Assembly: GCF_014653275.1 (NCBI RefSeq)
Contig: NZ_BNAL01000003.1
Location: 62,001 to 126,000 of the forward strand
Direction: 5' to 3'
Origin: Deinococcus piscis
Lineage (GTDB): Bacteria > Deinococcota > Deinococci > Deinococcales > Deinococcaceae
Length of the DNA stretch: 64,000 bases
Both the position numbers and the translations under genes were made by a program. The notes beneath the pieces were generated by a model. It did no database searches and was not told the origin of the DNA. It was given only the letters and a program-made list of their open reading frames with translations. Positions 16,369 to 26,203 of the stretch are shown here, in pieces. Numbering within the stretch: position 1 is the stretch's first letter; each line of letters opens with the position of its first letter.

Positions 16369-17256
16369 TTACTCGGTTTCGTAGCCCAGAAGTTCCAGCA
16401 AACGCTCCAACTCCTCGCGGGAGCCGAAGTTGAGTTCAATGCGGCCTTTGTCTTCTCCGGTGATCTTGACGCGAGTGCCCGTTCGGCGGCTAAGGTCCAC
16501 CTCAATCTGCCTGAAGGGGCGTGGTGGGTTCACCTTGACCGGCGCCGCTGCGTCGCGGCCCCGGCGCAGGGCTTCGGCCTCGCGGACATTGAGCCCCCGG
16601 CGGCGAATCTGGTCCAGCGCCCACAGGCGGTCCTCTTCCGGCTGGGCCAGGATGGCGCGGGCATGTCCAGCACTGATTTCTCCCGCTTCCAGAGCTTGTA
16701 GGGCCGTGTCCGGCAAGCTCAGCAGACGCAGGGCGTTGGCAACAGTGCTGCGGCCTTTGCCGACAGCCTGCGCGACCCCCTCCTGGTTCAGGCCGTGCTC
16801 CATCAGGGTCTTGTAGGCGCGCGCCTCTTCGAGCGGTCCCAGGTCCTCACGCTGCAAGTTCTCAATGATGGCGATTTCCAGGGCTTCACGGTCCGACAGG
16901 TCGCGGATGATGACCGGCAGCTCTTCCACGCCAGCCAGCTGTGAGGCCCGCCAGCGCCGTTCGCCCGCCACAATCTCGAAGGCGTCCCCGCGTGGGCGCA
17001 CCAGCAGCGGCTGCAGGATGCCCTTTTCACGAATGCTCTGCGCCAGTTCCGCCAGGGCGGTTGGCTCGAACACCTGCCGGGGCTGATACGCCGCTTGCAT
17101 TACCCGGCTGGTGGGCAGCAGCTGTACGCCGCGCCTTTCCTGCTCCTGTTCAGGTGTTTGCTCCGCTTCAGCTGCGCGGGACCGCGCTCCCTCTTTGCGG
17201 CTCAGCAAGGCGTCCAGGCCACGGCCCAGGCTAGGTTTCTTAGGACTTTTGGACAC
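16369..17256 (-). CDS. parB: Chromosome partitioning protein ParB
   Basis: 295 residues. It begins with the [13 protein letters not shown] motif that stimulates ParA, then the CTP-binding ParB/Srx fold with GERRWRAS (residues about 101-108) and [17 protein letters not shown], a helix-turn-helix for parS ([19 protein letters not shown]) and a C-terminal dimer domain. It binds parS, slides as a CTP clamp and loads condensin. The start overlaps the parA stop by 17 bases. Two matching parS sites lie 1.6 kb away at 18876-18928. Confidence 0.96.
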   Translation of the reverse strand: MSKSPKKPSLGRGLDALLSRKEGARSRAAEAEQTPEQEQERRGVQLLPTSRVMQAAYQPRQVFEPTALAELAQSIREKGILQPLLVRPRGDAFEIVAGERRWRASQLAGVEELPVIIRDLSDREALEIAIIENLQREDLGPLEEARAYKTLMEHGLNQEGVAQAVGKGRSTVANALRLLSLPDTALQALEAGEISAGHARAILAQPEEDRLWALDQIRRRGLNVREAEALRRGRDAAAPVKVNPPRPFRQIEVDLSRRTGTRVKITGEDKGRIELNFGSREELERLLELLGYETE

Positions 17257-17989
17257 GCTTGGTCACCTCCTCGGCCAGACGCTGATAGGCGGCGGCCCCT
17301 AGCGAGTTCGGAGCAAACAGATTGATGGGCTGGGCAAAGCTGGGGGCTTCCGAGAGCCGCACGTTGCGCGGAATCACTGCTCCAAATACCAGCGGGCCGA
17401 AGTGCTGGCGCACCGTCGTTTCGACTTCTTGTGCCAGATTGGTCCGTCCATCGAACATCGTTAGCACCACCCCCAGGACCTGAAGCTGCGGATTGAGGCT
17501 TTCTTGCACCCGCTCCACGGTTTCCATGAGGCCCGCAAGCCCTTCCAGAGCAAAATACTCGGCCTGCAGAGGAATAATCAGCCGGTGGGCGGCAGCCAAC
17601 ACATTCACCGTGAGCGGTCCCAGGCTGGGCGGCGCGTCAATGATGGCCAGGTCATAGCCATTCACACTGGCCAGTAAGCGAGAGAGAGCGTCAGGATCAT
17701 CGGCCAGTTCTACCCCGGCTCCAGCCAGGTCAGGTGTGGCGGGCAGCACGTCCAAGCCCGGCTGCACCGATGCCTGGATATAGCGGCTGACCTTGCCCGG
17801 CAGGCCCAGCGCTTCGTAGAGCCCTGCTTCGGCGTCGCGCAGGCCCAGAGCACTGGTGGCGTTGCCCTGTGGGTCCATATCCAGCAGAAGCACCCGCTGG
17901 CCCTGGGCGGCCAAATAAGCTGCCAGGTTCACCGCTGTGGTGGTTTTGGCAACGCCGCCTTTCTGATTGACAATTCCTATTATTTTCAC
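17240..17989 (-). CDS. parA: Chromosome partitioning ATPase ParA (Soj)
   Basis: 249 residues, the short chromosomal form without an N-terminal DNA-binding extension. Deviant Walker A KGGVAKTT (residues 10-17), Walker A' [12 protein letters not shown], Walker [11 protein letters not shown]. The ATPase forms a nucleoid gradient that moves ParB-parS complexes. The order mnmG-rsmG-parA-parB is the ancestral origin-proximal order in many bacteria. Confidence 0.96.
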   Translation of the reverse strand: MKIIGIVNQKGGVAKTTTAVNLAAYLAAQGQRVLLLDMDPQGNATSALGLRDAEAGLYEALGLPGKVSRYIQASVQPGLDVLPATPDLAGAGVELADDPDALSRLLASVNGYDLAIIDAPPSLGPLTVNVLAAAHRLIIPLQAEYFALEGLAGLMETVERVQESLNPQLQVLGVVLTMFDGRTNLAQEVETTVRQHFGPLVFGAVIPRNVRLSEAPSFAQPINLFAPNSLGAAAYQRLAEEVTKRVQKS

Positions 17990-18069
17990 AGTTGCTGCCT
18001 CGGTTGGTGGGATTGGGGGGGATCGGCCCGGTTTACTGCGGCCTGCTGCGGAGATGAATGGGGTTGGGG

Positions 18070-18840
18070 TTACCCCAGTGGCCGCTTGTTGGGAATACCC
18101 GTTCGCCGGGGGTAAGTCTCGGGGGTTTGGGCGACTTTTCGCAGCACAATCAGGCTGCGTGGGTCACTCAGCACCGGCAAGCTTCCGCTCCACTCGCTTG
18201 CCAGTTCTCCACCCACCTGCGCGGCGGCCCGCAGCCCGGCCTCACGCTCCTCCTGGCTCAACTGGGCTTTTTGGGCCACCAGCGTGCCACCCAGTTTCAG
18301 CAGTGGCAGCGCCAGCTCTGCCAGAACCGGTAATGCGGCGACTGCCCGTGTCACCACCACATCATAGCGGCCTCGGTGCTCTGGGTCGCGCCCGATTTCC
18401 TCTGCGCGTCCCGCCAGGCCGGTGACGGGTAAGCCCAGCTCCTCGGCTGTCCGTGCCACGAAAGCCACCTTTTTGGCGGTGGCGTCTAGGGCTGTGATGC
18501 GCAGCTGAGGTCTTACGATGGCCAGGGGCAAGGCGGGAAAGCCCGCGCCAGTTCCCAGGTCTAGCACACTGGCTCCAGCAGGCCAGTCTCCGGCAGCGAG
18601 GCAGCCCAACGAGTCAACGAAGTGCTTGAGGACAATATCGCGTTCATCGTGCAGGGCAGTAAGGTTCATTTGGGCCGAGCCTGCCAGCAGGCGGCGGTAA
18701 AGCTGCGCGAACGCTTCTTGCTGGGAGTCGGACAGCGCGACACCTGCTTCTTCAGCCGCTTGGCGCAGGAGGGCGCGGCCCGCTTCAGAAAGGGTGCCAG
18801 GCGGCGCAGATGGGGGAGACTCGGGGCCAGCAGACATCAT
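18070..18840 (-). CDS. rsmG: 16S rRNA (guanine527-N7)-methyltransferase
   Basis: 256 residues. The SAM-binding motif [17 protein letters not shown] lies near residues 90-106, and [20 protein letters not shown] in the second half is diagnostic of RsmG (GidB). It methylates G527 of 16S rRNA in the 530 loop; loss gives low-level streptomycin resistance in other bacteria. TATACT lies 7 bases before the ATG at 18840, which implies a leaderless mRNA. The parS pair sits directly upstream. Confidence 0.94.
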   Translation of the reverse strand: MMSAGPESPPSAPPGTLSEAGRALLRQAAEEAGVALSDSQQEAFAQLYRRLLAGSAQMNLTALHDERDIVLKHFVDSLGCLAAGDWPAGASVLDLGTGAGFPALPLAIVRPQLRITALDATAKKVAFVARTAEELGLPVTGLAGRAEEIGRDPEHRGRYDVVVTRAVAALPVLAELALPLLKLGGTLVAQKAQLSQEEREAGLRAAAQVGGELASEWSGSLPVLSDPRSLIVLRKVAQTPETYPRRTGIPNKRPLG

Positions 18841-18847
18841 TCTTGGA

Positions 18848-18853
18848 AGTATA
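18848..18853 (-). promoter_or_regulatory. -10 box of a leaderless promoter (rsmG)
   Basis: TATACT on the minus strand, 7 bases before the rsmG ATG and 22 bases from the nearest parS site. Confidence 0.5.
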
Positions 18854-18875
18854 GCGGGCGGCGAACACTTCGCCT

Positions 18876-18891
18876 TGTTTCACATGAAACA
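18876..18891. promoter_or_regulatory. parS site 1
   Basis: TGTTTCACATGAAACA, one base from the perfect palindromic chromosomal parS consensus TGTTTCACGTGAAACA. Lies in the 96-bp gap between rsmG and mnmG. Confidence 0.92.
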
Positions 18892-18912
18892 TTTTGCCGA
18901 CAAGATGTCCCA

Positions 18913-18928
18913 TGTTTCATGTGAAACA
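18913..18928. promoter_or_regulatory. parS site 2
   Basis: TGTTTCATGTGAAACA, the exact reverse complement of parS site 1, with centres 37 bp apart. Both sites carry the same deviation, in inverted orientation. Confidence 0.92.
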
Positions 18929-18936
18929 AAATCCTG

Positions 18937-20757
18937 TCACCTGTCCCGCTTACTGGACCCTACCCCTTGGCGCTGCTTGAGATGGACCAGCAGGGCGCTG
19001 ATATCAGCGTGCCGGACCCCTTGGATTCGGCTGGCCTGTTCAACTGTGGTGGGCGCATGTTTGAGCAACTTCTCACGTCCCTCCAGTGAGAGGGAGGGCA
19101 CCGCACCAAAGTCCACCTCCCGCAGGCTTAGGCGTCCGGCTTTGGCTTCAGCGTCCAACTGGCGGCGGGCACGCTCCAGGTAGCCAGCGTACTTGACTCG
19201 GATTTCCACCGCTTCCTTTTCCTCACGGCTCAGGTCATGGAGGGGCACCACCTGAGCTTCAAGGTCTGCCAAAGAGACTTCGGGTCGCCGCAGGTGAACC
19301 TCGGCGGGCTTGCCTTCCAGTTTGTGTCGGGCCAGAGCCTGCATCCCGGCTTCCACACGGCGGTATTTGGCCTGCACGGCGTCCAGGCGGTCCTGGCCCA
19401 CCAGGCCCAGCTCGCAGCCCAGCGGGGTAAGGCGCTCGTCGGCATTGTCCTGGCGCACCAGCAGGCGGTGTTCTACCCGGCTGGTCATCATGCGGAAGGG
19501 TTCATCACAGCCCTTGAGGATCAGGTCGTCCAGCAGCACCCCCAAGTAGCCGTCAGCGCGGCTGAAGGTGTGTTCGGGCAAGTCGGCGGCGCGGCGTGCA
19601 GCGGCGGTGCCAGCCACCAGTCCCTGCATGGCCGCTTCTTCATAGCCACTGGTGCCGTTGAGCTGCCCAGCTGTATACACCCCAGGTAGATGCCGTGATT
19701 CCAGGTTCATGGTCAGCCCAGTGGAGTCCACCACGTCGTACTCCACTGCGTAGGCATAGCGCTGAATCACAGCCCGCTCAAAGCCTGGCAGGGTGCGGAC
19801 CAGGGTGTCCTGCAACTCTGGTGGCAAGCTGGAGGAAAAACCTTGCAGATACACCTCGCTGGTTTCCAGGCCTTCAGGCTCCACGAACAGCAGATGGCGG
19901 TCATGGTGGGCAAAACGCATGATTTTGTCTTCAATGCTGGGGCAGTAGCGAGCGCCAGTGGCGTCAATGTCACCTGCATACATGGCCGAGTTGCCGATGT
20001 TCTCGGCGACCAGCTGGTGGGTCAGCGGCGTGGTGTGGGTTTGCCAGGTGGGGGAGACTTCAGCCTGCGGCCCAGGAGTGCCGGTAAAGCTGCGGGCTGG
20101 CCGGTCTGCCGGAATCAGAGTCAGGTCTTCAAAGCGTACCGAGTCGGCCCGGACCCGTGGTGGGGTGCCCGTCTTGAACCGCTTGAGGCTGTGTCCGGCG
20201 CGCTCCAGCGCTCCGCTCAGGTAGCGAGAAGGTGGCTCGCCCTGTCTTCCCTCGTGGCGCGATTGCCGGCCATACCAGGTCACGCCGCGCATAAAGGTGC
20301 CCGCCGCAATGACCACACTGCGGCCCCAGAAACGGCGTCCGTCCGTGGTGATAACCCACCAGCCTCCTTGACCATCACTTTCCAGGTCAGCCGCTTCTCC
20401 GCGTAGGATGTCCAGTTCTGGTACGCCCAGTAGAGCGTCCTGGGCGGCGGTGGCATACAGGTCGCGCTCGTTTTGCACCCGCAGAGACTGTACTGCTGGG
20501 CCCTTGCTGGCGTTCAACACCCGCGTGTGAATCGCTGTTTGGTCGGCCAACGCAGGCATCAGGCCGCCCAGGGCCTGCAATTCAAAGACCAGCTGGCTTT
20601 TGCCTGGGCCACCCACTGACGGATTGCACGGCATCCGGCCAATGGTGGCAGGGTTGCCGACCAGCATGGCCGCCCGGCCAAATTTTGCGGCAGCCCAGGC
20701 GGCTTCGATTCCCGCGTGGCCGCCGCCGATCACTATGACGTTCCAGCGGTTGTTCAT
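18937..20757 (-). CDS. mnmG: tRNA U34 carboxymethylaminomethyl synthesis protein MnmG (GidA)
   Basis: 606 residues from the ATG at 20757; an upstream extension is open but not conserved-looking. FAD motif [17 protein letters not shown] at residues 10-26, then [13 protein letters not shown] and [13 protein letters not shown], and the C-terminal MnmE-binding end. With MnmE it modifies the wobble uridine of certain tRNAs. TAAGCT lies 7 bases before the ATG. It shares its FAD domain with the short GidA-like protein at 29.7 kb. Confidence 0.96.
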   Translation of the reverse strand: MNNRWNVIVIGGGHAGIEAAWAAAKFGRAAMLVGNPATIGRMPCNPSVGGPGKSQLVFELQALGGLMPALADQTAIHTRVLNASKGPAVQSLRVQNERDLYATAAQDALLGVPELDILRGEAADLESDGQGGWWVITTDGRRFWGRSVVIAAGTFMRGVTWYGRQSRHEGRQGEPPSRYLSGALERAGHSLKRFKTGTPPRVRADSVRFEDLTLIPADRPARSFTGTPGPQAEVSPTWQTHTTPLTHQLVAENIGNSAMYAGDIDATGARYCPSIEDKIMRFAHHDRHLLFVEPEGLETSEVYLQGFSSSLPPELQDTLVRTLPGFERAVIQRYAYAVEYDVVDSTGLTMNLESRHLPGVYTAGQLNGTSGYEEAAMQGLVAGTAAARRAADLPEHTFSRADGYLGVLLDDLILKGCDEPFRMMTSRVEHRLLVRQDNADERLTPLGCELGLVGQDRLDAVQAKYRRVEAGMQALARHKLEGKPAEVHLRRPEVSLADLEAQVVPLHDLSREEKEAVEIRVKYAGYLERARRQLDAEAKAGRLSLREVDFGAVPSLSLEGREKLLKHAPTTVEQASRIQGVRHADISALLVHLKQRQGVGSSKRDR

Positions 20758-20764
20758 GCTTGCC

Positions 20765-20770
20765 AGCTTA
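20765..20770 (-). promoter_or_regulatory. -10 box of a leaderless promoter (mnmG)
   Basis: TAAGCT on the minus strand, 7 bases before the mnmG ATG. Confidence 0.5.
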
Positions 20771-21009
20771 GCTGCTGCGCAGGCGGTCCATTGTGTGCTA
20801 ATGGGCGCAGTTGCGGTGGTTGAGGTGCCGTGTGCCCCCCACCCACTGTCATCTGTAAACCCTGCACAGCGGATGAGTACTTCCAAATAGGCCCTGTCCT
20901 CAATTCACTTGTCATAGGGCAAGCCAAAACGGCCAAAAGCTTGTCTGGCACGCTTCCTTGCGCCTTTTGTTCGCTCGCCTGTGCCCCCTTGCTGCTGAGC
21001 AAATTGGGT

Positions 21010-21015
21010 TATGAT
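21010..21015 (+). promoter_or_regulatory. -10 box of the bkd operon promoter
   Basis: TATGAT, with TTGCTG 15 bases or CTTGCT 16 bases upstream. The transcript would have a leader of about 115 bases and a good Shine-Dalgarno (CAGGAGG at 21124-21131). Confidence 0.45.
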
Positions 21016-21079
21016 GACAGCGCACATCAACCCACAATTCATCTCTGCTGCCCCGCTCTGGGTTCTCCCAGCCAGCGGC

Positions 21080-21109
21080 ACCGCCTGCGGGCACTGGTCA
21101 GGCGGTTTT
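21080..21109 (+). terminator. Possible attenuator in the bkd operon leader
   Basis: ACCGCCTG pairs with CAGGCGGT (8 bp, 11-base loop) and is followed by TTTTG. It lies between the operon promoter and the Shine-Dalgarno, so it is either an attenuator or a translation-modulating hairpin. Confidence 0.45.
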
Positions 21110-21138
21110 GCACCGGCAGACGTTCAGGAGGCCAAGTC

Positions 21139-22248
21139 ATGAAGATTCAACCGTTCACTGCGGAACCCATTCGCTGGGTGTCTGAGCAGGGCGAACCACT
21201 CCAGCCCCTGCCGGAGCGCTACACCCCCGACTTTCTGCGGGGGCTGTACCGCGATATGTTCCGCGCCCGCGAGTTTGACCGCAAGTTGATTACCCTGCTG
21301 CGCCAGGGCCGCACCAGCTTTTACGCGCAGGCCCACGGGATGGAGGCCACCCAGGTGGGCTTGGCCCGTGCCTGCCGCGCCGGGCATGACTGGTGGTGGC
21401 TGTATTACCGCGACCATCCCATCATGCTGACGCTGGGCGTGCCAATGCTTCAGCTGATCAGCCAGATTATGGGCACCAGCACCGATGTCTGTAAGGGCCG
21501 CCAGATGCCCCATCACTTCAGCGCGCCCAGCCACAATGTCGTTTCGATCAGCTCCAGCATCGCCTCGCAGGTGCCACCCGCCACCGGCACCGCAATGGCC
21601 CAGAAGTACCTGGGCACCGATGAAATTACCATCTGCACCTTTGGAGATGGGGCCACCAGTGAGGGGGATTGGCACGCTGGAATCAACATGGCCGCCGTGA
21701 AGCGTGCGCCGGTCATGTTTGTCTGTGAGAACAACCAGTGGGCCATTTCGACGGGCGTGGCAGACCAGACGGCCAGTGAGACCATTCATATCAAAGCCCG
21801 TGCCTACGGCATGCCCGGCTACTACGTGGACGGCAACGATGTGGTCGCCGTGCTGGAAGTGATGAGCGCTGTGGCTGAGCGGGTTCGCAGCGGTGAAGGC
21901 CCCGCCATCGTAGAGGCCCTGACCTACCGGGTGGGCTCGCACTCCAACGCCGACGCTGACGCTGAGAAGCATTACCGCACCCGTGAAGAAGTAGAGGAGT
22001 GGACCAGCCGCGATCCTCTGGACCGGATAGAGAAGTTGCTCGCGCACCTGGGAAGCCCCGTGACTGCCGAAGAAAAAGAAGCACTGGCCCAGGAAGTGAA
22101 CGCCGAAGTGAGCGCCGCCATCGAGGAAGCGGCGGCCAGCGGCACGCCCAGTTGGGACGTGATGTTCCACGATATCTATGCCGAGCAGCCCCCGCACCTG
22201 GCCGAGCAGGAGGCTTACGTGCGGGCCGAACAGGAGGTAGGCGCATGA
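21139..22248 (+). CDS. bkdA1: Branched-chain 2-oxoacid dehydrogenase E1 alpha subunit
   Basis: 369 residues from the ATG at 21139 (Shine-Dalgarno CAGGAGG). The thiamine diphosphate motif [18 protein letters not shown]...NNQWAIS (GDG...N) is near residues 170-205, and the YRDHP and GRQMPHHF segments are typical of the alpha subunit of bacterial E1 alpha2beta2 enzymes. Together with E1 beta and the E2 at 23.4 kb it decarboxylates 2-oxoisovalerate, 2-oxo-3-methylvalerate and 2-oxoisocaproate, giving the primers of iso/anteiso fatty acids. A pyruvate dehydrogenase is the alternative; the arrangement and length favour BCKDH. Confidence 0.88.
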   Translation: MKIQPFTAEPIRWVSEQGEPLQPLPERYTPDFLRGLYRDMFRAREFDRKLITLLRQGRTSFYAQAHGMEATQVGLARACRAGHDWWWLYYRDHPIMLTLGVPMLQLISQIMGTSTDVCKGRQMPHHFSAPSHNVVSISSSIASQVPPATGTAMAQKYLGTDEITICTFGDGATSEGDWHAGINMAAVKRAPVMFVCENNQWAISTGVADQTASETIHIKARAYGMPGYYVDGNDVVAVLEVMSAVAERVRSGEGPAIVEALTYRVGSHSNADADAEKHYRTREEVEEWTSRDPLDRIEKLLAHLGSPVTAEEKEALAQEVNAEVSAAIEEAAASGTPSWDVMFHDIYAEQPPHLAEQEAYVRAEQEVGA

Positions 22249-23273
22249 GCCTGATTGCAGAGGAGCAGATGGCTCGCAGCCCAGAGGTGAGCGGTGAAAC
22301 CCGCACCATCAACCTGATTACAGCTGTGACCGAAGCGCTGGACGAGGAACTCACCCGTGACGAGCGCGTGGTGGTGTTTGGCGAAGACGTGGGCCCACGT
22401 GGCGGCGTCTTTATGGCCACGGCGGGCCTGACCGCCAAGCACGGCGAGCACCGCGTATTCAATACGCCACTATCCGAAGCGGCCATCGTAGGAGCGGCTG
22501 TGGGGATGGCGGTTCGTGGCATGCGCCCGGTCGCAGAAATCCAGTTCGCTGACTATATGGGCCCAGCCTTTGACCAGATTCTGTCGCAGGCGGCCAAAAT
22601 GCGCTACCGTTCCGGCGGCAACGACACGGCCCCGCTGGTGATCCGCACGCCTTCGGGTGGGGGCGTCAAGGGCGGGCACCACCACAGCCAGAGCCCCGAA
22701 AGCTACTACGTCCACATGGCGGGTGTGCAGGTCGTGATGCCCAGCACCCCTTACGATGCCAAGGGCCTGCTCAAATCGGCCCTGCGCGGCGAGGACCCCG
22801 TAATTTTCTTTGAGCCCAAGCGGCTGTACCGCGCGGCCAAAGGTGAGGTGCCAGTTCAGGACTACACTGTGCCCATCGGCAAGGCGGCGCTGCGCCGTGA
22901 GGGGAGTGACCTGACCCTGATTGGATACGGCGGCGTGATGCCTGACGTGCTGGACGCTGCGCAGGCCCTGGCTGCCGAGGGTGTGCAGGCCGAAGTGCTG
23001 GACCTGCGCTCGCTGATGCCCTGGGACAAGGAAGCGGTGCTCAGCAGTGTCGCCAAGACAGGCCGGGCCGTGCTGGTCAGCGAGGCGCCACGCACCGCCA
23101 ACTTTATGGGCGAGGTCGCTTACTCGATTCAGGAGGCCCTGTTCGACTCTTTGCTGGCCCCCGTGTTGCAGGTGGCTGGCTTTGACATGCCTTATCCCTA
23201 TGTGCAGGACAAGATTTATCTGCCGAGCGGCAACCGTATTGCGGCGGCCTGCGTGCGGGCGCTGAACTACTGA
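22245..23273 (+). CDS. bkdA2: Branched-chain 2-oxoacid dehydrogenase E1 beta subunit
   Basis: 342 residues from the ATG at 22245, overlapping bkdA1 by 4 bases (ATGA). [35 protein letters not shown] and [18 protein letters not shown] are the E1 beta hallmarks; the C-domain carries [10 protein letters not shown]. It forms the thiamine diphosphate active site together with the alpha subunit. Confidence 0.92.
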   Translation: MSLIAEEQMARSPEVSGETRTINLITAVTEALDEELTRDERVVVFGEDVGPRGGVFMATAGLTAKHGEHRVFNTPLSEAAIVGAAVGMAVRGMRPVAEIQFADYMGPAFDQILSQAAKMRYRSGGNDTAPLVIRTPSGGGVKGGHHHSQSPESYYVHMAGVQVVMPSTPYDAKGLLKSALRGEDPVIFFEPKRLYRAAKGEVPVQDYTVPIGKAALRREGSDLTLIGYGGVMPDVLDAAQALAAEGVQAEVLDLRSLMPWDKEAVLSSVAKTGRAVLVSEAPRTANFMGEVAYSIQEALFDSLLAPVLQVAGFDMPYPYVQDKIYLPSGNRIAAACVRALNY

Positions 23274-23431
23274 CCGTGGCCTGAGCTGCGGCGTGGTCAG
23301 GGCCCAGGAGCCCGGCTCGCCCCAGCGGACCCGGCTAAGTTTGCTGGCTTGGCCTTCAATAACTCCAATCAACCCCAGGCAACTCCAAAGAGTTCTGTTG
23401 CTAACCCCAAGTATGTGCACCGAGGTGACTG

Positions 23432-24898
23432 ATGAAAGAAGTGCTGCTTCCCGAACTGGCCGAAAGCGTGGTCGAAGGCGAAATTCTCAAGTGGATGGTG
23501 GCGGAGGGGGACAGCGTCGCTGCTGAGCAACCCCTGTGCGAAGTAATGACCGACAAGGTCACGGTGGAGCTGCCGAGTCCTTTTGCGGGCACAGTGGCCC
23601 GCTTGCTGGTCAAAGAAGGCGATGTGGTGGCGGTTCACGCGCCTATCCTGCTGCTGGATGAAACGGGCGGCGCGGCCAGCAGTGCGGCGTCTGGAAGTGG
23701 CGTGAGCGGCGGTCAGACGCCCAGCCCCGAGCAGGCCATCCAGGGAACGGGCGAGAATCCGCGCACCGAGGGCGTCCAGCTGCCCCCGCAGGCCGAAGAG
23801 GAGCGCTCTATCGTTGAGGCGGGTCACATCGCCAAGGACGACGATTCCACCAGTCTATTCAAGGCGTTCGAGACAGGCGGCGCTGTGAAGGTGCAGGGCC
23901 TGAACCGGGGAGCAGCGGCCCCCGCCCAGGCTGCTCAGGAAGCTGGAGGCCCTGCGGCCCGCGCTGATGGCCGGGTTCTGGCAGTCCCTGCCGCCCGGCA
24001 ACTGGCCCGCGAGATGGGCATTGACCTGAAGGACGTGCGGGGCAGCGGACCCAATGGCCGAATCCGCATTGCTGATGTGGCGCAGCACATCAAAGCCCAG
24101 GCTCCAGCGGCTGCGGGCAGCGCCCCGGCTGGCGGTCAGGGTGGCCTGCCGGTGGCTCCTGTGCAGTACCGCACGCCCAAGGGCTACGAGCACCTCGAAG
24201 AGCGCGTGCCGCTGCGGGGCATGCGGCGCGCCATCTCCAACCAGATGCTTGCCAGCCACCTGTACACCGTGCGGACCCTGACCGTAGACGAGATCAACAT
24301 GACCCGGCTGGTGCAGTTCCGTGACCGCGTGAAGGGTGAAGCGGCGGCGGCAGGCGTCAAAATCAGCTATCTGCCGTTTATTTTTAAGGCGGTGGCGGCG
24401 GCACTCAAGAAATACCCCAGCCTCAACACGTCCTTTGACGAGGCGACCCAGGAAATCGTGCAGAAGCGCTACTACAACATGGGCATGGCCGTCGCCACCG
24501 ATGCCGGTCTGACCGTGCCGGTGCTGCGTGATGTGGACAAGAAGTCGGTCTACGAGCTGGCCCGCGAGGTGGTGGACCTGGCTGCCCGCGCCCAGGAAGG
24601 CCGCCTGAAGAGCGACGAGCTGACCGGCAGCACCTTTGCCATCACCAACATCGGCTCCATCGGGGCGCTGTTTTCCTTCCCGATCATCAACGTGCCTGAC
24701 GCGGCCATTTTGGGCATTCACTCCATCCAGAAACGGCCTATCGTGAATGACCAGGACGAAATCGAGATCGCCCACATGATGTATATCTCGCTGTCGTTCG
24801 ATCACCGTCTGGTTGACGGTGCAGAGGCGGCCCGCTTCTGCAAGGAAGTGATTCGCCTGCTGGAGAATCCTGACCGCCTGATGCTCGAAGCCATGTGA
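23432..24898 (+). CDS. bkdB: Branched-chain 2-oxoacid dehydrogenase E2 (dihydrolipoyl acyltransferase)
   Basis: 488 residues. One lipoyl domain (residues 1-76) with the lipoylated lysine in [12 protein letters not shown]; a flexible Ala/Gly/Pro linker; an E3-binding domain ([21 protein letters not shown]...GSGPNGRI, residues about 185-220); and the catalytic domain with the active-site [11 protein letters not shown] near the end. Shine-Dalgarno GAGGTGA. It is separated from bkdA2 by 158 bases that contain no clear terminator, so co-transcription is possible. No E3 (lipoamide dehydrogenase) gene is in the window. Confidence 0.92.
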   Translation: MKEVLLPELAESVVEGEILKWMVAEGDSVAAEQPLCEVMTDKVTVELPSPFAGTVARLLVKEGDVVAVHAPILLLDETGGAASSAASGSGVSGGQTPSPEQAIQGTGENPRTEGVQLPPQAEEERSIVEAGHIAKDDDSTSLFKAFETGGAVKVQGLNRGAAAPAQAAQEAGGPAARADGRVLAVPAARQLAREMGIDLKDVRGSGPNGRIRIADVAQHIKAQAPAAAGSAPAGGQGGLPVAPVQYRTPKGYEHLEERVPLRGMRRAISNQMLASHLYTVRTLTVDEINMTRLVQFRDRVKGEAAAAGVKISYLPFIFKAVAAALKKYPSLNTSFDEATQEIVQKRYYNMGMAVATDAGLTVPVLRDVDKKSVYELAREVVDLAARAQEGRLKSDELTGSTFAITNIGSIGALFSFPIINVPDAAILGIHSIQKRPIVNDQDEIEIAHMMYISLSFDHRLVDGAEAARFCKEVIRLLENPDRLMLEAM

Positions 24899-24911
24899 CC
24901 CTTGAAGGCTT

Positions 24912-24946
24912 ACGCCGCGCCGGGGAGCTGCTTCCCGGCGCGGCGT
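24912..24946. terminator. Strong GC-rich hairpin after bkdB
   Basis: A perfect 13-bp stem (ACGCCGCGCCGGG/CCCGGCGCGGCGT) with a 9-base loop, 14 bases past the bkdB stop. No T tract follows on either strand, so it may protect the 3' end or act with Rho rather than as a classical intrinsic terminator. Confidence 0.6.
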
Positions 24947-25095
24947 GCATTCGGCCTGGACGTGCCCAGCGCTTTCTTCAGCCCAGCTGAAGGTTGCAGG
25001 GGGCTGGGTCACGTCGGCGTCAGCTTGACTGCTTATGCTGGGAGGACTGAAGGGGCAGTCCGCTGTGGGCTGCAAGAAGTCAAAGCGCTCACCTG

Positions 25096-25124
25096 CTGCA
25101 CGGAGACATCAGGCTGCCGTGCAG
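25096..25124 (+). promoter_or_regulatory. Hairpin adjoining the ribosome binding site of the secreted protein/two-component operon
   Basis: CTGCACGG and CCGTGCAG form an 8-bp stem with a 13-base loop, ending 4 bases before the GGAG of the first gene. It would be part of the mRNA leader. Confidence 0.4.
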
Positions 25125-25138
25125 AAATGGAGAACAAA

Positions 25139-25522
25139 ATGAACAAGAAAATTGCTGGAAGCTGGTTGAAGGGGGCCGTGGCCCTGCTGGCCCTTTCTGG
25201 CCTGGGTGCGCCAGTCAGCGCCCTGAGTATGATGGTCTGGGATCAGGGCATGGAAACCAAGTTGGCTTATGGCGAGTTGGAAGGCGGCGTGATGCGCGGG
25301 CGAGTCATCAGCGACGCTACGGGCCGCGTGGTCGTCCTGTTTTCGCGCAGCGATGTGGAGCGCGGACGCGCGCAGTATTCGGGCCTGCGGGCACGCTACG
25401 AGGGCGAACTGCGCGGGGGGCAGGTCATGATCCGGGTGCCCAGCGGCTTGCAGTCCCTAGAGCAGTTCCTGGCAGCCTATAAACTGAAGGTCGAACTCAC
25501 CGAGATTCCAGGAGGAAGATAA
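25139..25522 (+). CDS. Small exported protein ahead of a two-component system
   Basis: 127 residues from the ATG at 25139 (GGAG 6 bases upstream; an in-frame ATG at 25127 is possible). Signal peptide (residues 1-31) ending APVSA; the mature part is a compact domain of about 95 residues of mixed strands without cysteines. No domain recognised. Its stop codon is followed immediately by the ATG of the response regulator, so it belongs to the signalling operon and may be the sensor's periplasmic partner; that is inference. Confidence 0.6.
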   Translation: MNKKIAGSWLKGAVALLALSGLGAPVSALSMMVWDQGMETKLAYGELEGGVMRGRVISDATGRVVVLFSRSDVERGRAQYSGLRARYEGELRGGQVMIRVPSGLQSLEQFLAAYKLKVELTEIPGGR

Positions 25523-26182
25523 ATGCTGCCGCAATTGCTGCTGGTCGAAGACGATCCCCATCTGGGGCCCTTGCTGCGTGACTACCTGAACGCGGATTAT
25601 CAGGTTCACCACTCGGCTACGCTGCGCGCCGCCGAGGACTGGTTGGGCACCCATGCCCCGCAGCTGATCTTGCTGGACCTGAATCTGCCTGACGGGGACG
25701 GACTTGATCTGGTGGCGCGCCTGCGGCAGTATTCTTCGACGCCGGTGCTTGTGCTTTCGGCCCGCTCTGACGTGCAGCAGCGGGTGGCGGGCCTGAATGC
25801 TGGCGCTGACGATTACCTCACCAAGCCGTTTGCCATGCCGGAGCTGGAAGCCCGCATCACAGCGCTGCTGCGGCGCACTGCTTCGGGGGGCGGCGTGAAC
25901 CTGGGCAACACCAGTCTTTCGACCAGTTCGCTCACCATGACGGTTGAAGGCGAGCACATCAACCTGACCGAGCACGAGGCGCGCATTCTGGAACTCATGA
26001 TGCGGACCCCCGAGCGGGTCTTCAGCCGCGCCGATATCGAGTCGCACCTCTACGGCTGGGAGACGCCCAGCTCCAACTCTGTTGAGGTCCGTATCTCGCA
26101 GCTGCGCAAAAAGCTGGATGGGGCCGGGTCAGACCTGCGCATTCGCACCATCCGCAACGTCGGCTACGTGCTTCAAAGCTAG
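25523..26182 (+). CDS. OmpR/PhoB-type response regulator
   Basis: 219 residues. Receiver domain with acidic pair EDD (residues 8-10), phosphorylated Asp in [12 protein letters not shown] (about 52), conserved Thr/Ser in VLSARS and Lys in LTKPF; then a winged-helix trans_reg_C domain with [14 protein letters not shown] and the final [11 protein letters not shown]. It activates or represses transcription as a phosphorylated dimer. The gene follows the exported protein without a gap and precedes the sensor kinase by 21 bases. Confidence 0.93.
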   Translation: MLPQLLLVEDDPHLGPLLRDYLNADYQVHHSATLRAAEDWLGTHAPQLILLDLNLPDGDGLDLVARLRQYSSTPVLVLSARSDVQQRVAGLNAGADDYLTKPFAMPELEARITALLRRTASGGGVNLGNTSLSTSSLTMTVEGEHINLTEHEARILELMMRTPERVFSRADIESHLYGWETPSSNSVEVRISQLRKKLDGAGSDLRIRTIRNVGYVLQS

Positions 26183-26203
26183 CGGAGCAGGAGAAGTTCG
26201 CCG

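Larger units (their letters stand above)
20758..21138. other. 381-bp divergent region between mnmG and the bkd operon
   Basis: Contains the mnmG -10 box, the bkd promoter (TATGAT at 21010-21015 with TTGCTG 15 bases upstream), and a terminator-like hairpin at 21080-21109. An ORF of 43 codons (21011-21142) ends with a 4-base overlap on the bkdA1 ATG, but its first codons coincide with the -10 box, so it would need an upstream promoter. Nothing was recognised in 20790-20985. Confidence 0.5.

Noticed and set aside
23340..23431. AACTCC direct repeats and the small AACTC-CAAA-GAGTT hairpin before bkdB
   Set aside because: The stem is only 5 bp with no T tract and the repeats are short; chance is a sufficient explanation.
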